Assembly (NCBI GenBank): GCA_025024175.1 | Contig: QCXZ01000053.1 | Coordinates: 13,268,001 to 13,332,000 of the forward strand | Source of the DNA: Rhyzopertha dominica | Taxonomy: Eukaryota; Arthropoda; Insecta; Coleoptera; Bostrichidae | Length of the DNA: 64,000 nt | Direction of reading: 5' to 3' | Made by a program: the position numbers and the translations under genes | Part shown: positions 37,067 to 49,129 of the stretch, piece by piece | Position numbering within the stretch: the first letter of the stretch is position 1 | Layout of the letters: each line of letters begins with the position of its first letter | The notes under the pieces: model-generated | What the model was told of the DNA's origin: nothing | Seen by the model: the letters and a program-made list of their open reading frames with translations, nothing else | Database searches by the model: none

Positions 37067-40000
37067 AGCTAATGTTTACAAAAAAGCTTAAACTAAAAGT
37101 AGTTGGTAGTAGATATACCAACAACCTTAGATCAACGGAAAGAAATTTTAGTGCCACAATCAATCAAGAAAAATAAGGTGTTTTGTTAAAAAAAATAGCA
37201 AATCATTTTTAAATTAGTAACTTTTAGCATCCATATATGAAATTTTAGATGTAACCGTTTAACATTTGAAAAAAGTAGGTTATTCCTTTCAGAAGCTAAA
37301 TGCTGAAATCACATCCTACCAATGTGTTATTTCGGAGATCCTTGAAATGGCACCAAATACTGCAAACGTTAAATTTTGCACAAAATGTGAAACAACTCCG
37401 GACGAAATGTAATATTAACTAATTGGCATTCATTTTCAGCGCGAAGTTGAGAAATGTAACAACAGGGTGTCAAAAATATATTTGCTTTTAGTTATATAGC
37501 TCCCTGCTTTACTGCCTAATACTGTTGTAAATTTATTTTTTTTGTATCTAGCATGCTGTTTTTTGCTTACTTAAATTAAAAGTAGTTCTAATGAAATTTT
37601 CATGTTAGCGACGCATTCTGACATAATGTTCTCACAAAATTAAATTATATTGTTATTATACAGTATTATACCAGAACATCAACTATGTTATGCGTGTTGA
37701 AAACATGGACCTTCATAATATAGATATGTTGTCACTGAAAACATACTGGTATGCATTAACAATGGCATACAAATATGAAGGATTTAACAAACTATTAAGT
37801 TTTAATACAAAAATAGCACTAGTTCCTGTGTATAACGAATGGAGTTTGAAGAGGAAACAACTGTGCTATGTATTATATTATTCAACTGGGAAATTACAAA
37901 TTGTTGTAGCTTAATGTTGAAGATAGTTACATATAGTGAATACTACATATGGTGAACTCAACCTATACAATAACAATCAATATTTTGAAGCGTAGAATAA
38001 GTGACAGTTACAATACGGATATTTGAAGTAACAACCGAAGAATGGGAAGGGAATTGGACAAATTGAAATTACTAAGCATGCAGAAAGTGTTAACCATTAG
38101 CTATGATAGCCAGCTAACTACAAGATATGACAAACAACTTGTATTTGTACATTGTTGCAAGATTTTAGTAAAAGGATGCCAATATCCCTAAACTAAATAT
38201 AATGAAAGCTGCACTCTGAGATTCAAAATATTTTATAAAACTAATTCATTATCATAATGAATACAAATTAGCAGTTTATCTGCACGAAACCCCATGGTTG
38301 TAATTTCCGTGGTCAAAACTCAATTGTTTATTTTTTGCAAATACCTATCCAACCTTGTGTTAAAGTCTTAATACCTGTAGTGGATCAGCGCAAATGGTTA
38401 TTCTAAGAAGTAGATCAGCTATAACGGAACAACTTTTATTCGGGGATGTAAAAGAAGCAACAGTATGAAGTCTAAGAAAGGGCTGCTAAAATTTAGCCCC
38501 CATATTTTTCTAATTAGAAATAGCGCTTTATTAATCCATCGATTAAAAGAAAAAAGCAACCTGAACGAAAGGCAAACACGTGATGTCAAATCGAATTATC
38601 AGTTTAATCACTTGGAGAGGCCAGCGCGTGATAAATTTTCAGACGGAAGATCTAATTTCATATTCTGTCGCAGCAGCACGGCAGTCCTTAGGAGTATCGA
38701 CCAGTCGTGTTACAAATTACACAAATAGATGGGCTCCAACCCACACATTCAGTTCATCATAAGCTGCCAATATTGTACAGTGCTCACGCATCGCCAACAC
38801 AGCTCCAATAAATCATTTATGAGACGCATCGGATGACGGTCCAAAAATCCATAATGTAGTACGTGTATCGCGGGATGTGACAGACCGATTACACGACCAT
38901 CTACTCCGGTAAAATTACGATGTTAATGCTCTTCCATTTGCAACGTATGTGGGCTTTACTCGGCGTTGCCGCTTCCGCATTTTATTTTTATTGCCTACCT
39001 CATACTCAGATTTCCTCAAATGATTTTTTCCACTTGTTGAAATGTTGAAAGCAGTTACTTTTGAGCTTTTGAAAAATGCCCTATGACGTCAGAGGGCCAA
39101 CTTCAACAAATTGTTTGATAAGGCCATTTGGATTATTCTAAATAAATATGTATTCTAGCGAACGGAATCATTCTTTTTTGTTTAGAAATATAAAAATACC
39201 TACTTCTTACCCAGCAACCAGTAATGGATCAAATATTCAGGTAAACTAAATGAACTATCAACAATAATGATATCTTACTCCAGAGAATAGGGCTGTTAAG
39301 AAGCTGGGAAGCAACGGGCCGCTTGCACAAAAAAATTGTATGTGCCTAATTTAATCATTAAGGCCATATAATTACGTGTGCAAAGTATTTTTTAATTGTC
39401 TTCGTTAATACGTTATTTATTTTGTGTTAAAATTCGAACCCAGTATCTACGCGCCAAAACGATACTGAACCGCAGTGACGTCAGAATTATCATAATATAC
39501 AAGTTAAAGGGAACGGCGCGCGGCCCACTGCTGTTAGAGGTCATTACCACTAGTCACTCGCTGTTTCAGCGTTTATTCGTTTGTTTACCTTTTGCCGGCG
39601 TCGAGTATGCGCATAACAGACTCGATAATAGTGACGTGGACATTGTTTTGATGTCACGTGAAATTTAAAAGGCCAAATGCAATTTTTAATTAATAATTTT
39701 ATGTATTTGCAAATTTTGCAAGTGCAAAAATAAAATTAGTGCAAATAGCCCAGAAAATAAATAATTTTATGTTTCTACCACGGATTACTTATGATATCTT
39801 ATGAACTCTATTTCAACGCCTAGCTTTGTCGCGTGGGGGTATTTTCTAGGACACGCAATATCTATAAAAAATATTTTAAAATCTATTTGAAATTTTTTGG
39901 TTTCGTCTACACTAGTAAGTGTCTATAACCAATATGAGTACTGACACAAATTTAGATTTTCGTGAACAGGCGCATGCACGGTCGTACTTGTTGAAGTTCA

Positions 40001-40466
40001 GAAAAGGATTTTTTGGATAATTCGACCTTATTTGATAAAACGGTATTGCTTAATTCTATTAGTTCGTTAGTTTTCAGATTAGATGTTGATAACAATGTTG
40101 GCATTATTGTGATCTCGGTAAACCTCATCAACAACTAACTCATTATACAATGAAATGATGATAATTGACAACAGACATATTGTATTAAATTTTGTGGGAT
40201 CGGAGAAATCTTTTCAGGATTTCTCCGCACCAAAGCATGTTGGTACACAGATTCGCATACTTGCAATCTCAAAACTGCCACTATCTCGAAATGACAAACA
40301 TTTCGCACATCCTTTAAAAAACCTAAAGGGTAATATAATAATACAAAGCTGTATATATCATTTAAACAAATTTTCAGAATTTTCCCCGATTCCATTTGGG
40401 AGTTCTCTTACTCTTAATAACATGTCCTTTAGGAAGTAGATCCCATAATGGCAGTTAGGTGGCTTT
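37067..40466. other. Mostly AT-rich non-coding stretch
   Basis: No gene is assigned. 38460-38960 carries overlapping small open frames on both strands that look like decayed element coding sequence but match nothing I know. 39280-39670 is GC-elevated, including GGAACGGCGCGCGGCCCACT, and may be a mobile-element end or regulatory DNA. Confidence 0.35.
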
Positions 40467-40646
40467 GTCATCATATCAGTGTAATGCTGACAGATGGCAT
40501 TAACACCTAAATATTTACATCATAGCAAGCCTTTAGTATATAGTCAAAACCAGTTTCATGCCGTGCTGTCTGCACTAATGAGTAGAGTAGCGATCTATCT
40601 GCAGTTGGTTGTGGTGCAGACAGCACAGCATAGACATGCATTTTAA
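40467..40646 (+). repeat. Dispersed hammerhead-bearing repeat, copy 2 (ribozyme deleted)
   Basis: This is a relative of 18842-19047, with matching ends and the same 5' stem-loop (GTGTAATGCTGACAGATGGC). Outer stem I is kept and even better paired than in copy 1 (TGCTGTCTGCAC with GTGCAGACAGCA). Stem II and most of the core are missing: CTGATGA is reduced to CTAATGA and GAAA is absent. ATCTATCTGCAGTTGG, spanning the cleavage site, is retained. This copy cannot self-cleave. Confidence 0.85.
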
Positions 40647-41301
40647 CATGTTGCCACATTTGTTTGAGGATGTCCTAGTCTTTATCCACTAGAAGTTTAG
40701 TCCCACATAGGTGTTATAACACAAGTCTCACAATTCAAAGATTAAGAACATTGTCTTTAAATTTATAGTTCTCCAAATTTTCGATGATTTCTTATATATT
40801 TTACAATGGTTTTAAGATAGTAGCTGGAAAAAGCAGCCTCAAGAGGCAACCTTACACGTGTAAATCCATTTAAAAAGCTTTTGATTAGTATAGCCTGATA
40901 ACTTACGAACTTGTTTACCAAACAGTAAACGAATTCGAACAGTTTTTTATATACCCGTTTTTCTATTTCATGAATGACAAGTGAAAAGTTCCTACCGATT
41001 TTGTAATTTGTTTACAAACATTGCAGTAACTTGCCGGCCTTGTTTTACTCAGATTTCTTCAGCACTTGTCGGGTGTAGGTGTAGGATACGGATGGCAGAA
41101 ATTGAGGAAAATCAGAATTCGATACTATCAATGCTATCACATAAACAAACATCAATGGTAATCCATCTCAGTACGTCGGTTTAAGTTAAAGATAAAGAAA
41201 AGTCGAAAAAACGGTTGTGGCGAGAGCTCATAAGTAAATAGTAAGAACTTCTAAACCTTTAAAGCAAATATTTTTTTAATTCATTGAATGGAGTTTTCAT
41301 T
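40647..41301. other. AT-rich non-coding stretch
   Basis: Nothing recognisable. Confidence 0.4.
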
Positions 41302-41402
41302 ATGGCGAGCGTAAAAGTTTCTGTCATCTCTTCGGTGTTTCATGGCTTAGCGAACACAAGTCCAGAAACGAAATACATTACCTTAGACAGAGCTCTACAA
41401 AC
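41302..41402 (+). CDS. Candidate first coding exon, unidentified protein
   Basis: An ATG at 41302 opens a frame reading MASVKVSVISSVFHGLANTS and ending ITLDRALQ. It stays open for 33 codons up to a near-perfect donor, AC|GTAAGTAT at 41403. Codons are less AT-rich than the surroundings, and the sequence changes to featureless AT-rich DNA directly after the donor. The protein is not recognised. It lies 6 kb upstream of the aPKC exon on the same strand, so an alternative 5' exon of that gene or an independent gene are both possible. With no acceptor upstream or partner exon identified, it is only a candidate. Confidence 0.3.
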
Positions 41403-44400
41403 GTAAGTATTCTCATAGCCGCCATAAGTTGACCAATCTTACGTAAACGTATCTATGTTATTCCGTATATAAATATAATGTCTGTGGACTAATATCGATA
41501 AAAAAAGTTAAAATGTAGTAGTTTTAACAAGATTTTTGTGTAGCGTACGTTTGAATCGACTACTACAAAGGTAACCTATGTTCTAACAAAAGCAGTTAGA
41601 ATGCCTCTCGATTTAGCTGTAAATTGAACTAAACGGGCAGAAATTGATCGAAAGTTTGTTATTCTTATAAACCTTGCAAGAAATGCAACATTAGTAAAAG
41701 AAATGCGATGTGACAAATATTGACGAGTAAATTATCCCTATGCGAGATATAATAGAACTATTTTATAGTTTAAAATGAAAGCTAGATATGTGTTTTTATG
41801 CTATTTCTGGTTAATAAGAAAAGGTACTTAATGTACAGCACTTTCAACACTTTTACATCTTATTAGAACATATCCTATGGGTCAAGAATGGCTACTGCGA
41901 ATGCTCACCTTTTCAGAGCTTTAAATAAGGTAGAGAATAATAAACCCAAGCGTTAAAAGCAAGCTCCTCAATGCGCTTGCTCAGAATTTTGTTTGTCTGT
42001 CACAGTGGCGTAGCTTTCGCTCTGGCATTGTTCACGTTGTTTTTTCCCACTTTATTGTTGTTTGCATTTTAAATATAACAACTTTTCTGAACCTTTATAT
42101 TTGGCAAAATCTGTACTTTTCAAAACACGAAATCATAGCTTTGTTTTGGTAAGTGATTGTGAACTACACTATTCACAGTCTCTACAAATAGGTTGTTGTG
42201 TTTCTTTATGGAAGACTTCTGAAGTTTTTTTTTTATTAATTTTGCTTGACTTTCTATATCTGCTATATTTAGATACCAAGGTGAATGTCTGTAATTGCTG
42301 TCTTAAAACTAAATTTTCAATCAAGAGCTAAACTGTTTCTACATTGTCGTGTTTAAATCCGCGACAAACTAGTGAACCACCAGATTTTGGTATTAAACTA
42401 TAATATTTGAGTATTAAGGTAACCCTTCATTAAACTAGTTCGAATAGTTCCTTATTATTAAAAACTCAGTATAAATCAATGAGAGCAACAGTGACTTTGA
42501 CGACCACCAGACCAGCTTCTATTTTGGAGACATAATACTAAATAATGCCTACGTTTTTTATTTTTATCACCGCCATTTCTCATTTAAGTATCAAACAAAA
42601 CCGCACTATTGTATTTGGCGGCCACATATAGATAAAGTAGAACACGTAATTATAAAAAGAAATAGAATTATCCTAAAGCTTTGACCTGACATACAAGAGA
42701 TAGAACAAGATATTTATATAGGTCGTACAATGAAAATCACTAAAAGGCTAACATTCGTAAGTTTCACACGTGACTGTTCGAGTTCAAAAAAACTTTGGAG
42801 TGAGAAAGCAGAAAAAAATAATAATATTGCTTTCGAGGCTTGAAAAGTAGCTGTAAAAGTAACTGACTTCAGCATGCAAGTGATTTCTAATGCTACCCTG
42901 CCTTTTCTTACAAATGAAAGTGACCAATAGGAAATAAACACGTATTGGAAATTTCGACTTTACAAAATTGAGGGGAATTCTATGGCAAGGTACGATATAG
43001 GTTCACAGCACTAGATGCGGGGTTAGAAAAACTACTGGTTTACGGATTGGATGAGTCGATAATCGGCAAGCACACTGTAAATACAAATAATGAATCAGAA
43101 AAGAGTGATTACTTTTGAAGTTTAGATAGCTACTTATGGTAACTTGACCATAAATGTCCGAAGTATTAGTTAGCAAATGAGGTACTCCTGCTACAGCTAT
43201 TACACTTTCACCTGATATTAAGTACTTCGTACAGAGTCTAATTGCATAAAACCAACTGTGCAAAATATTTACTTCCAATTAGTTTCTCACATTGCAGCAG
43301 CTCCATTTCCCACTGATCACTTAAATCAGATCATACGTCTTCATCAGTCACACCATAAAACCATACATAAGTAAAGCATAACTATCAAGAAGCAGGGTAA
43401 TTCTACAAACATTATTTGCAGCGTTTATTTTAAGTGTTTGGTGTAGTGTTTCTATGTTTCTTCGTGGTAACTATACTTAATTGTACCTATTGCTATTGAA
43501 TGTATGTCATGAAGGGATAATTTAATTTACCTTAATAACACAACAAAGATGGTTCTTTGTTCTTGTCCTCCAATTGATCCTCGAAATTGGAATGCACTGG
43601 TATATTGCAAGTGAACTGCAACAATGTCATTATTTTTTATTTATTTTGTTTGCTTGATCGCAAGAATAGTCCCTTATTAATTTGTAGTCGTTAGGTGCAG
43701 CGTCAATTACACTGATTCAGAGCAACGCAACAATCACTACCGGACTGCTGGTTTTTTAGAAAACTTTTTCCATAATCTATACACTAAAAGCTTACCCAAC
43801 AATTCTCACGGTAGATACTACACTCTGTTTTATACGAGGAAAAGAAAGACTACACGTGTTTTGCGCGTACATGTTTTTGAAATCAATCGTTGAAACAATC
43901 ATAGCATCTATTTACAGCTGTCTCCGGGAAGAACTTGTGATAGCGAGTGAATTTCCTTCAATATTAATGCGCAATAAACCTGTCAACCATACATATCAAT
44001 TTTGCAATAACCGTGTTTCATGTGAATTAGGTTTTAGACAGTGGAGTTATGGTGCGATCTATTCAGATACGTCGCTAGACGCATTTTGGCTGTGTTTATC
44101 CCGAAGTGACTACCTATTTCTATTTTACGACAGACAAAAGCCAACATGACTGTTGTTACTTCCACCCATATTCCAAGCAGCCCTGTTTACGGAATGGCTT
44201 CACAAGATCAACAAATCTAACTTAATGTTTGTGTAATGTGAACTTCGTTATCCCTACTATTCTAGTTGCTGGCATACTATACTGTAGCTTAACTAATTTA
44301 ACACTGGGAAACAGGTGGTCGCTTTGTTAATGTGTCTGTAAAGTGTATGTATGTGTGATTGTACCTGAGGCAACTGTAAATAAGTTTTGGATAATTAATT

Positions 44401-45422
44401 GCTTTCTTAGTGTTAGTGGACCTAACACCACACATATTTGTACATTGCAAGCGTGTGAGCGAAAATGTACCTTTGTGGATAAGGTTATTTGTTGGGCTAT
44501 CCTAAACATAGCCAAAAATTGTAAATATATTTGTAAAGGTATGCGAAGAATCATTTTAATATTAGTTAAAGATAATTAAATTAGCTTTATTGACTGTTAA
44601 TAGGATACTTTGCTGGCTACATTGCCAAAAATGTCTTCCTTAAGCTATTGTCTATTATATAAAAATGAGATATATTTATATTAAGGGAGCAAAATTGTCA
44701 CTTCGAGCTAGTCAGAAGAATTAGGTTCATCTGGACGAAACCTTTCTCATTAATTTCCCAAAATACGTAGATCAGTATTTCTATAGTTTATTTTCAATCT
44801 AGATTCACATTACCCTACCTGGTAAGTTGTTACCAGGTGGAGTAATTTTCTTGTAAAGAGAAACTGTACCAAATGATAACGGAACTTATGTAATCCTTGA
44901 CAAATACTTATTTTAGATAACCTAAAATCTTTCCCAAATTTCCGTTGCAATCCATTGCAACCGATTACAGGATATTGTAACTATAAGCTCGTAGATTTGA
45001 CAATAAATTGCTTTAACCTAGAATAGCAGAATAGCATCTTTTGTATCTGGTTAAGTAAATTGGTTCTGTTTTGGAGGGGGTCTCAGTGTAACTGTACTTG
45101 TTACGTTCGTTTTGTTGTGCAGATTTTCGTTTGTCAAAGGGATGTATATATTTATGTGAAATACAGTGTATTAACTCTTATGTGTTTCATGGATATCTAT
45201 GAAAAATAAATTATGTACTGTTCAATCGCCTTTCTTTACCCTGACCAACTGTTCCATATATTTTTAATCCACGCAAAAATAAAAGAGGGCCTATAAAATT
45301 TTTGCAAAGCAAGTTGTTAAAACCCCTTTTGTAGATACCTAAACATAGAGATAAGCACAACCATCTAGGTTTTTATACTGTCAAACTTAATTTCCGTCCA
45401 TGAGTAATAGATGATTGAAATA
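41403..45422. other. AT-rich non-coding stretch
   Basis: No gene or element recognised. A 97-codon open frame at 43856-44149 (+) and other small frames show no known motif and no supporting splice sites. Confidence 0.4.
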
Positions 45423-45660
45423 TACAGGGCGTCCAGTGTTGATTAAGCTATGCGATTATTAGCGAATGTTAAACAAATTCTATTAGATAAATTTACAGAT
45501 TGTAGACGTTTAATAACTTAGCTTAATGGTCCCAAATTAAAAATATAAAAGATTGTAATTTTAATGGGTCCTGCCACCTCTTTGAAACGTGTATCCACCC
45601 TTGTTACAAAGAGGGCCATTTTTTAGCATGACAGATGGCAAATATCGTAATCGTAGTCCT
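45423..45660. mobile_element. End of a Tc1/mariner-like element (single terminus)
   Basis: TACAGGGCGTCCAGTGTTG at 45423 resembles the terminus at 1692. It is followed by a stretch with ACCCTTGTTACAAAGAGGGC of a type I associate with insect TACAGGG elements. No opposite terminus or transposase was found, so extent is uncertain. Confidence 0.35.
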
Positions 45661-47370
45661 TAGTAGTGTTGTCCATAGGTACTATAACTACATAATAAAA
45701 ATGTCACAGCAAAAAGAGACGCATTTTTCCATCTCTCACTCTAGTGGCAATTAACGTTTTGGACATAAAATAACTTTGGATTTTTAATTTTACACCATAG
45801 TCAGGTTTCGTTCCAATCATTTGATTTGCATCTGATTATAGCTGTTCTGTAAGCATACATATACTTTTTTTCCTTGAGAGTTTCGAGCATCATCCTACAT
45901 TGTATACCGATAACAATGGGCTGTTTTCATGATTTTTTTTATTGCATTATCTGAAAGAGCGTATCAAAAACTATGAATACAACACGTTGTTTTTTCGTTT
46001 CGATTAGTAAATTGCACTAAAAATTAAAATGAAATTTGAATTTGGTCTTGTGACGTAATAAATACATTTCTGTATGCATCAAGTATTAACAAACTTTCGA
46101 TAGATTATCTCTCTCATTTCTCATAAGAGTGAGTGTAAAGAAAAATCATATATACTGTTCGTATGTGAATTAGCAATTCGTAGTTCATTTGTACTGCTGC
46201 CCTCGCGTCTTGCACGCGCGTTTGCGTTTGTTTTGTTGTCGTACGTGACCTAGTTCAGGAAGACATCTCGTGTAAAGTTTTCTTTTGTGCCTTCAAGCAA
46301 AAACCTTCACTAACTGCACTTCTTGATGACATTGTAAGAAACCGGAGGCAGAACATAAGAAAACAGTTAAAAACAATGTAAAACAACAAAATAGAAATTT
46401 GAGATTGGTAAATAATAAACACCTGTGCGGGCTGTTGTCCTACTGGCTTGCTCTTAATTGAAAGATTGAAACTACTGTAGGGACGAGCAATGTTGCCATC
46501 ATGTGCTGACAAATAATAGTGATGTTTGAAACGTTAAAATTCGGAACTTTTCAGTAAATATATTATTATATTATTATGTATTATTAAAATATTACTATTT
46601 GTGTTATACACTAATAAGTAAATGTAGAAGTTCAAAATAAATAAAAAAGAAATAATGCTGCCTATTAAGTGTTACATGTAACAACGCTGTAAGGTAGTTT
46701 ATATGATAACAGATTCATGACGTCATATAAACTTTAAACTATTATTAATTATACTTTATACATCAACTTTGATAGTTAATCAAATAGCTCGTCCAACTCC
46801 AAACACAAAGTACTTTGACGCAAAATTACTTATTTTACGTTTTTTGGTTGTGGGGAACGAGCCCATTGCAGCAAAAGTTTCTGGTGTGAATGCTAAAAGG
46901 ATATTGTCGCAAATCGCGATATTATTGTAGCTGGTGACACCTGCAGGCAACATTGTTACTTATACGCTGCACAGTAATACAGGAATCGAACTCCTGGCTT
47001 GCGGGTGCTCGGTATTCTACTTGATAGTCAGTACATTGTAACATAGAGCGCGCCAGCAGTTCGAACAACAGGTTGTATAATGTAAAGATCCCTGTACTGT
47101 TTACCTGGTAGCGGTCGGTATGGAAGTGACGTTTGCTTGGCTAATTTAGGTTATAATTTTCTATAAACCTTTTTTGTTGTTTACAAGATTTGAGGCGATT
47201 AATCGTTGATTATTATTACCAACTGAGTTTGTATAGTGCCTTATTCAAACAAGTAAGTTTTTACGTTAACACATTACATTTTTATGAGATTTATGTGGAT
47301 GTTGTTAAATGCATGACTAATAATTTAGAATATGAGCAAACTGTGACTTACCCGTTAACTTTTATTGCAG
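45661..47370. other. Non-coding stretch, probably 5' intron of aPKC in its right part
   Basis: No element is recognised. It ends in a clean splice acceptor (TTTATTGCAG, 47361-47370), so an upstream untranslated or alternative exon of aPKC must exist, but it cannot be located. Around 46980-47060 are GAATCGAACTCC and CAGTTCGAAC strings that do not fold into a tRNA. Confidence 0.4.
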
Positions 47371-47642
47371 AACCAAAATGCCTACACAGGATTCCGAAAA
47401 AGAGATAAAGGCTAAAATAGCCTTTAATGGTGATGTACTTATTACATATATTAATAAGGACATCACTTTCGAGGAACTTACGGAGGAAGTGAAGGAAATG
47501 TGCAAGTTTGACGACCTTGTTGCATTTACCATTAAATGGGTGGATGAGGAAGGTGATCCTTGTTTGCTGAGTACGCAGCTTGAGCTGGATGAGGCAGTCA
47601 GACTCTACAATATAAACAGAGACGCAGAGCTATCTATACATG
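47371..47642 (+). CDS. aPKC: Atypical protein kinase C, first coding exon (PB1 domain)
   Basis: The exon lies between acceptor TTTATTGCAG and donor G|GTGAGT (intron from 47643). ATG at 47378 starts MPTQDSEKEI, 7 bp after the acceptor. The 88 codons encode a PB1 domain: basic residues K11 and K13, the strands AFNGDVLITY (15-24), helix FEELTEEVKEMC (31-42), and the acidic OPCA motif WVDEEGDPC (54-62) followed by STQLELDEAVRLYNINRD. This is very close to the start of animal PKC iota/zeta and fly aPKC, whose PB1 binds Par-6 in the apical polarity complex. The exon leaves in phase 1 after His88, where the next residue is Val in fly and human proteins (GTN), so the split codon fits. The C1 and kinase exons are not within the following 16 kb as far as I can see. 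Confidence 0.93.
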
Positions 47643-48245
47643 GTGAGTTTTTCATGTTTTTCTGGACTTGCCAGCCTGTAACATATGTCCAAATATGCAA
47701 ATTGGTTCACATTTTGTGCTAAATGTACATCTATTTAATTCTGTATAGTCATATCCACAATATTAAGATAAACCGACTCACTAGTATTTATCAAGAGGTC
47801 TCCCACTTCAAAAGAAAAAGTACATATATTGTCAAATCAGTACATTTTGGAAGTAATTCCAAGCAGCCAAATACTTCCGATTCATTCTTGATAACGCTGC
47901 GGTACGTACTATTAGGCCAAATCGAAGGCAAAATGTAAGTACATGGTACATGTATCCTGGAGCGACTCTATGGTATTTATGTTCATTCTTGCTTCCATGC
48001 AAGATCGTTAGCTGTTATGCATTTGGTGTGATCATAATGATTTTGCTGCAAATGTCACTTGTCACAGCTGTGGTAGAGGCATGATGCGCCTTTTGTTATT
48101 TTAAAAATGCTTGAAAGTGAACCATAATTATTATTTACTCATTTTTCATAACGTGGATAATAGATTCTTATGAATTACTTCTGCGTTAATTAGTGTGCTA
48201 TGTACTCTATTGAAATAATAAATATTGAAAATGCAATTATTAAAA
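47643..48245. other. aPKC intron, unremarkable part
   Basis: Starts with the consensus donor GTGAGT; nothing else recognised before the Penelope-like insertion. Confidence 0.5.
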
Positions 48246-48291
48246 ATGCAAATTAAATACGAGGGTGAATGCTTTCAGCGTCCATAATATA

Positions 48292-48505
48292 ATAAGATAA
48301 TATTTTGTCGGATAGATCACTGTCCCTTGAAAAACACTGACAAAAAATTAATAGTCTGACGTTTCAATTACACCTGTAATCTTTGTCAAAGACGAAGAAC
48401 CTCAAAATTTGCCTGACACAAGTTCAAACAAATTTTTGAAAGTAAATAAACAAATCACCAAGGAAGCGAGACGTCATAGAAACAACGTGCCAACCTGATA
48501 AAAAA
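48292..48505 (+). repeat. Left inverted pseudo-LTR of the Penelope-like element
   Basis: It is the reverse complement of 48916-49129 with very few differences. It carries, on its minus strand, the decayed hammerhead described for the right arm. Confidence 0.9.
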
Positions 48506-48848
48506 TTCTACTAAAGATAAAGTACATTTAGAGAGTGAAGGTGTTTACAAAATTACTTGTTCTTGCGGAAAGTGTTACATAGGTCAAACAAAAAGAAAAG
48601 TAGGTACGCGTTTGAAAGAACACATACGTGCTACTAGGTTGCAACAGATAGATAAATCTTCCGTAGCTGAACACTCATATTTGACTAGACACATGATTGA
48701 TTTTGATAAAACAAAAATTTTACATAGAGAAAAATATTATCACAAACGTCTAATAAAAGAAGCTATAGAAATTTGTAGGAATACTAATAATTTTAATAGG
48801 GATTATGGAAATTATGAGTTAGGTGACATTTGGAAGGCTATTTTGTAG
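48480..48848 (+). CDS. Penelope-like GIY-YIG endonuclease fragment
   Basis: The frame is open from 48480 (after a TAG at 48477) to the TAG at 48846-48848, about 122 codons. Its first codons lie in the left repeat. The GIY-like triad GVYKI is at 48540, followed by CSCGKCYIGQT (about 48564-48590). The pair of cysteines before YIG is characteristic of the Penelope lineage. Next come the catalytic Arg in GTRLKEHIR, the conserved H in AEHSY and TRHMI, the catalytic Glu region RLIKEAIEI, and N in NFNRDYGNY. The C-terminus ends W-K-A-I-L. In full elements this domain follows the reverse transcriptase and nicks the target. The domain itself is uninterrupted, but it is orphaned from its polymerase and lacks a natural start. 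Confidence 0.88.
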   Translation, partial: KQRANLIKNSTKDKVHLESEGVYKITCSCGKCYIGQTKRKVGTRLKEHIRATRLQQIDKSSVAEHSYLTRHMIDFDKTKILHREKYYHKRLIKEAIEICRNTNNFNRDYGNYELGDIWKAIL

Positions 48849-48915
48849 TTATCTTTTATCTAGTAGTTCGTGTATATCTAGTAGGTAGGTAGTTCCTTTT
48901 TCATCGTTAGGTTCC

Positions 48916-49129
48916 TTTTTTATCAGGTTGGCACGTTGTTTCTATGACGTCTCGCTTCCTTGGTGATTTGTTTATTTACTTTCAAAAATTTGTTTGAACT
49001 TGTGTCAGGCAAATTTTGAGGTTCTTCGTCTTTGACAAAGATTACAGGTGTAATTGAAACGTCAGACTATTAATTTTTTGTCAGTGTTTTTCAAGAGACA
49101 GTGATCTATCCGACAAAATATTATCTTAT
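48916..49129 (+). repeat. Right inverted pseudo-LTR of the Penelope-like element
   Basis: It matches the left arm in inverse orientation and borders the 13-bp target duplication, whose first two bases coincide with the end of the repeat. Confidence 0.9.
49028..49067 (+). ncRNA. Decayed hammerhead motif in the Penelope-like terminal repeat
   Basis: TTGACAA (49032-49038) occupies the CUGANGA position with C3 and G8 changed. A 6-bp stem II GATTAC/GTAATT with loop AGGT follows, then GAA (49056-49058), A15.1, CG, U16.1 and C17 (49063). Stem I GTCT/AGAC closes the structure. The layout is hammerhead, but the two core changes predict inactivity. The same motif lies inverted in the left arm. Confidence 0.5.

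Noticed and set aside
38465..38960. Overlapping small frames that look like decayed transposase
   Set aside because: No catalytic motif could be matched in any frame, so no family can be named.
39424..39475. Minus-strand GGGTTCGAA resembling a tRNA T arm
   Set aside because: The upstream sequence gives no acceptor or D arm pairing.
43315..43360. Minus-strand CTGATGAAG followed at a distance by GGGAAA, as a hammerhead
   Set aside because: No stem II can be formed at the required position and stem I is absent.
43856..44149. 97-codon open frame
   Set aside because: No domain or splice support; consistent with chance.
46985..47075. GAATCGAACTCC and GTTCGAAC strings suggesting tRNA-like sequence
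   Set aside because: Arms do not pair into a cloverleaf in either strand.
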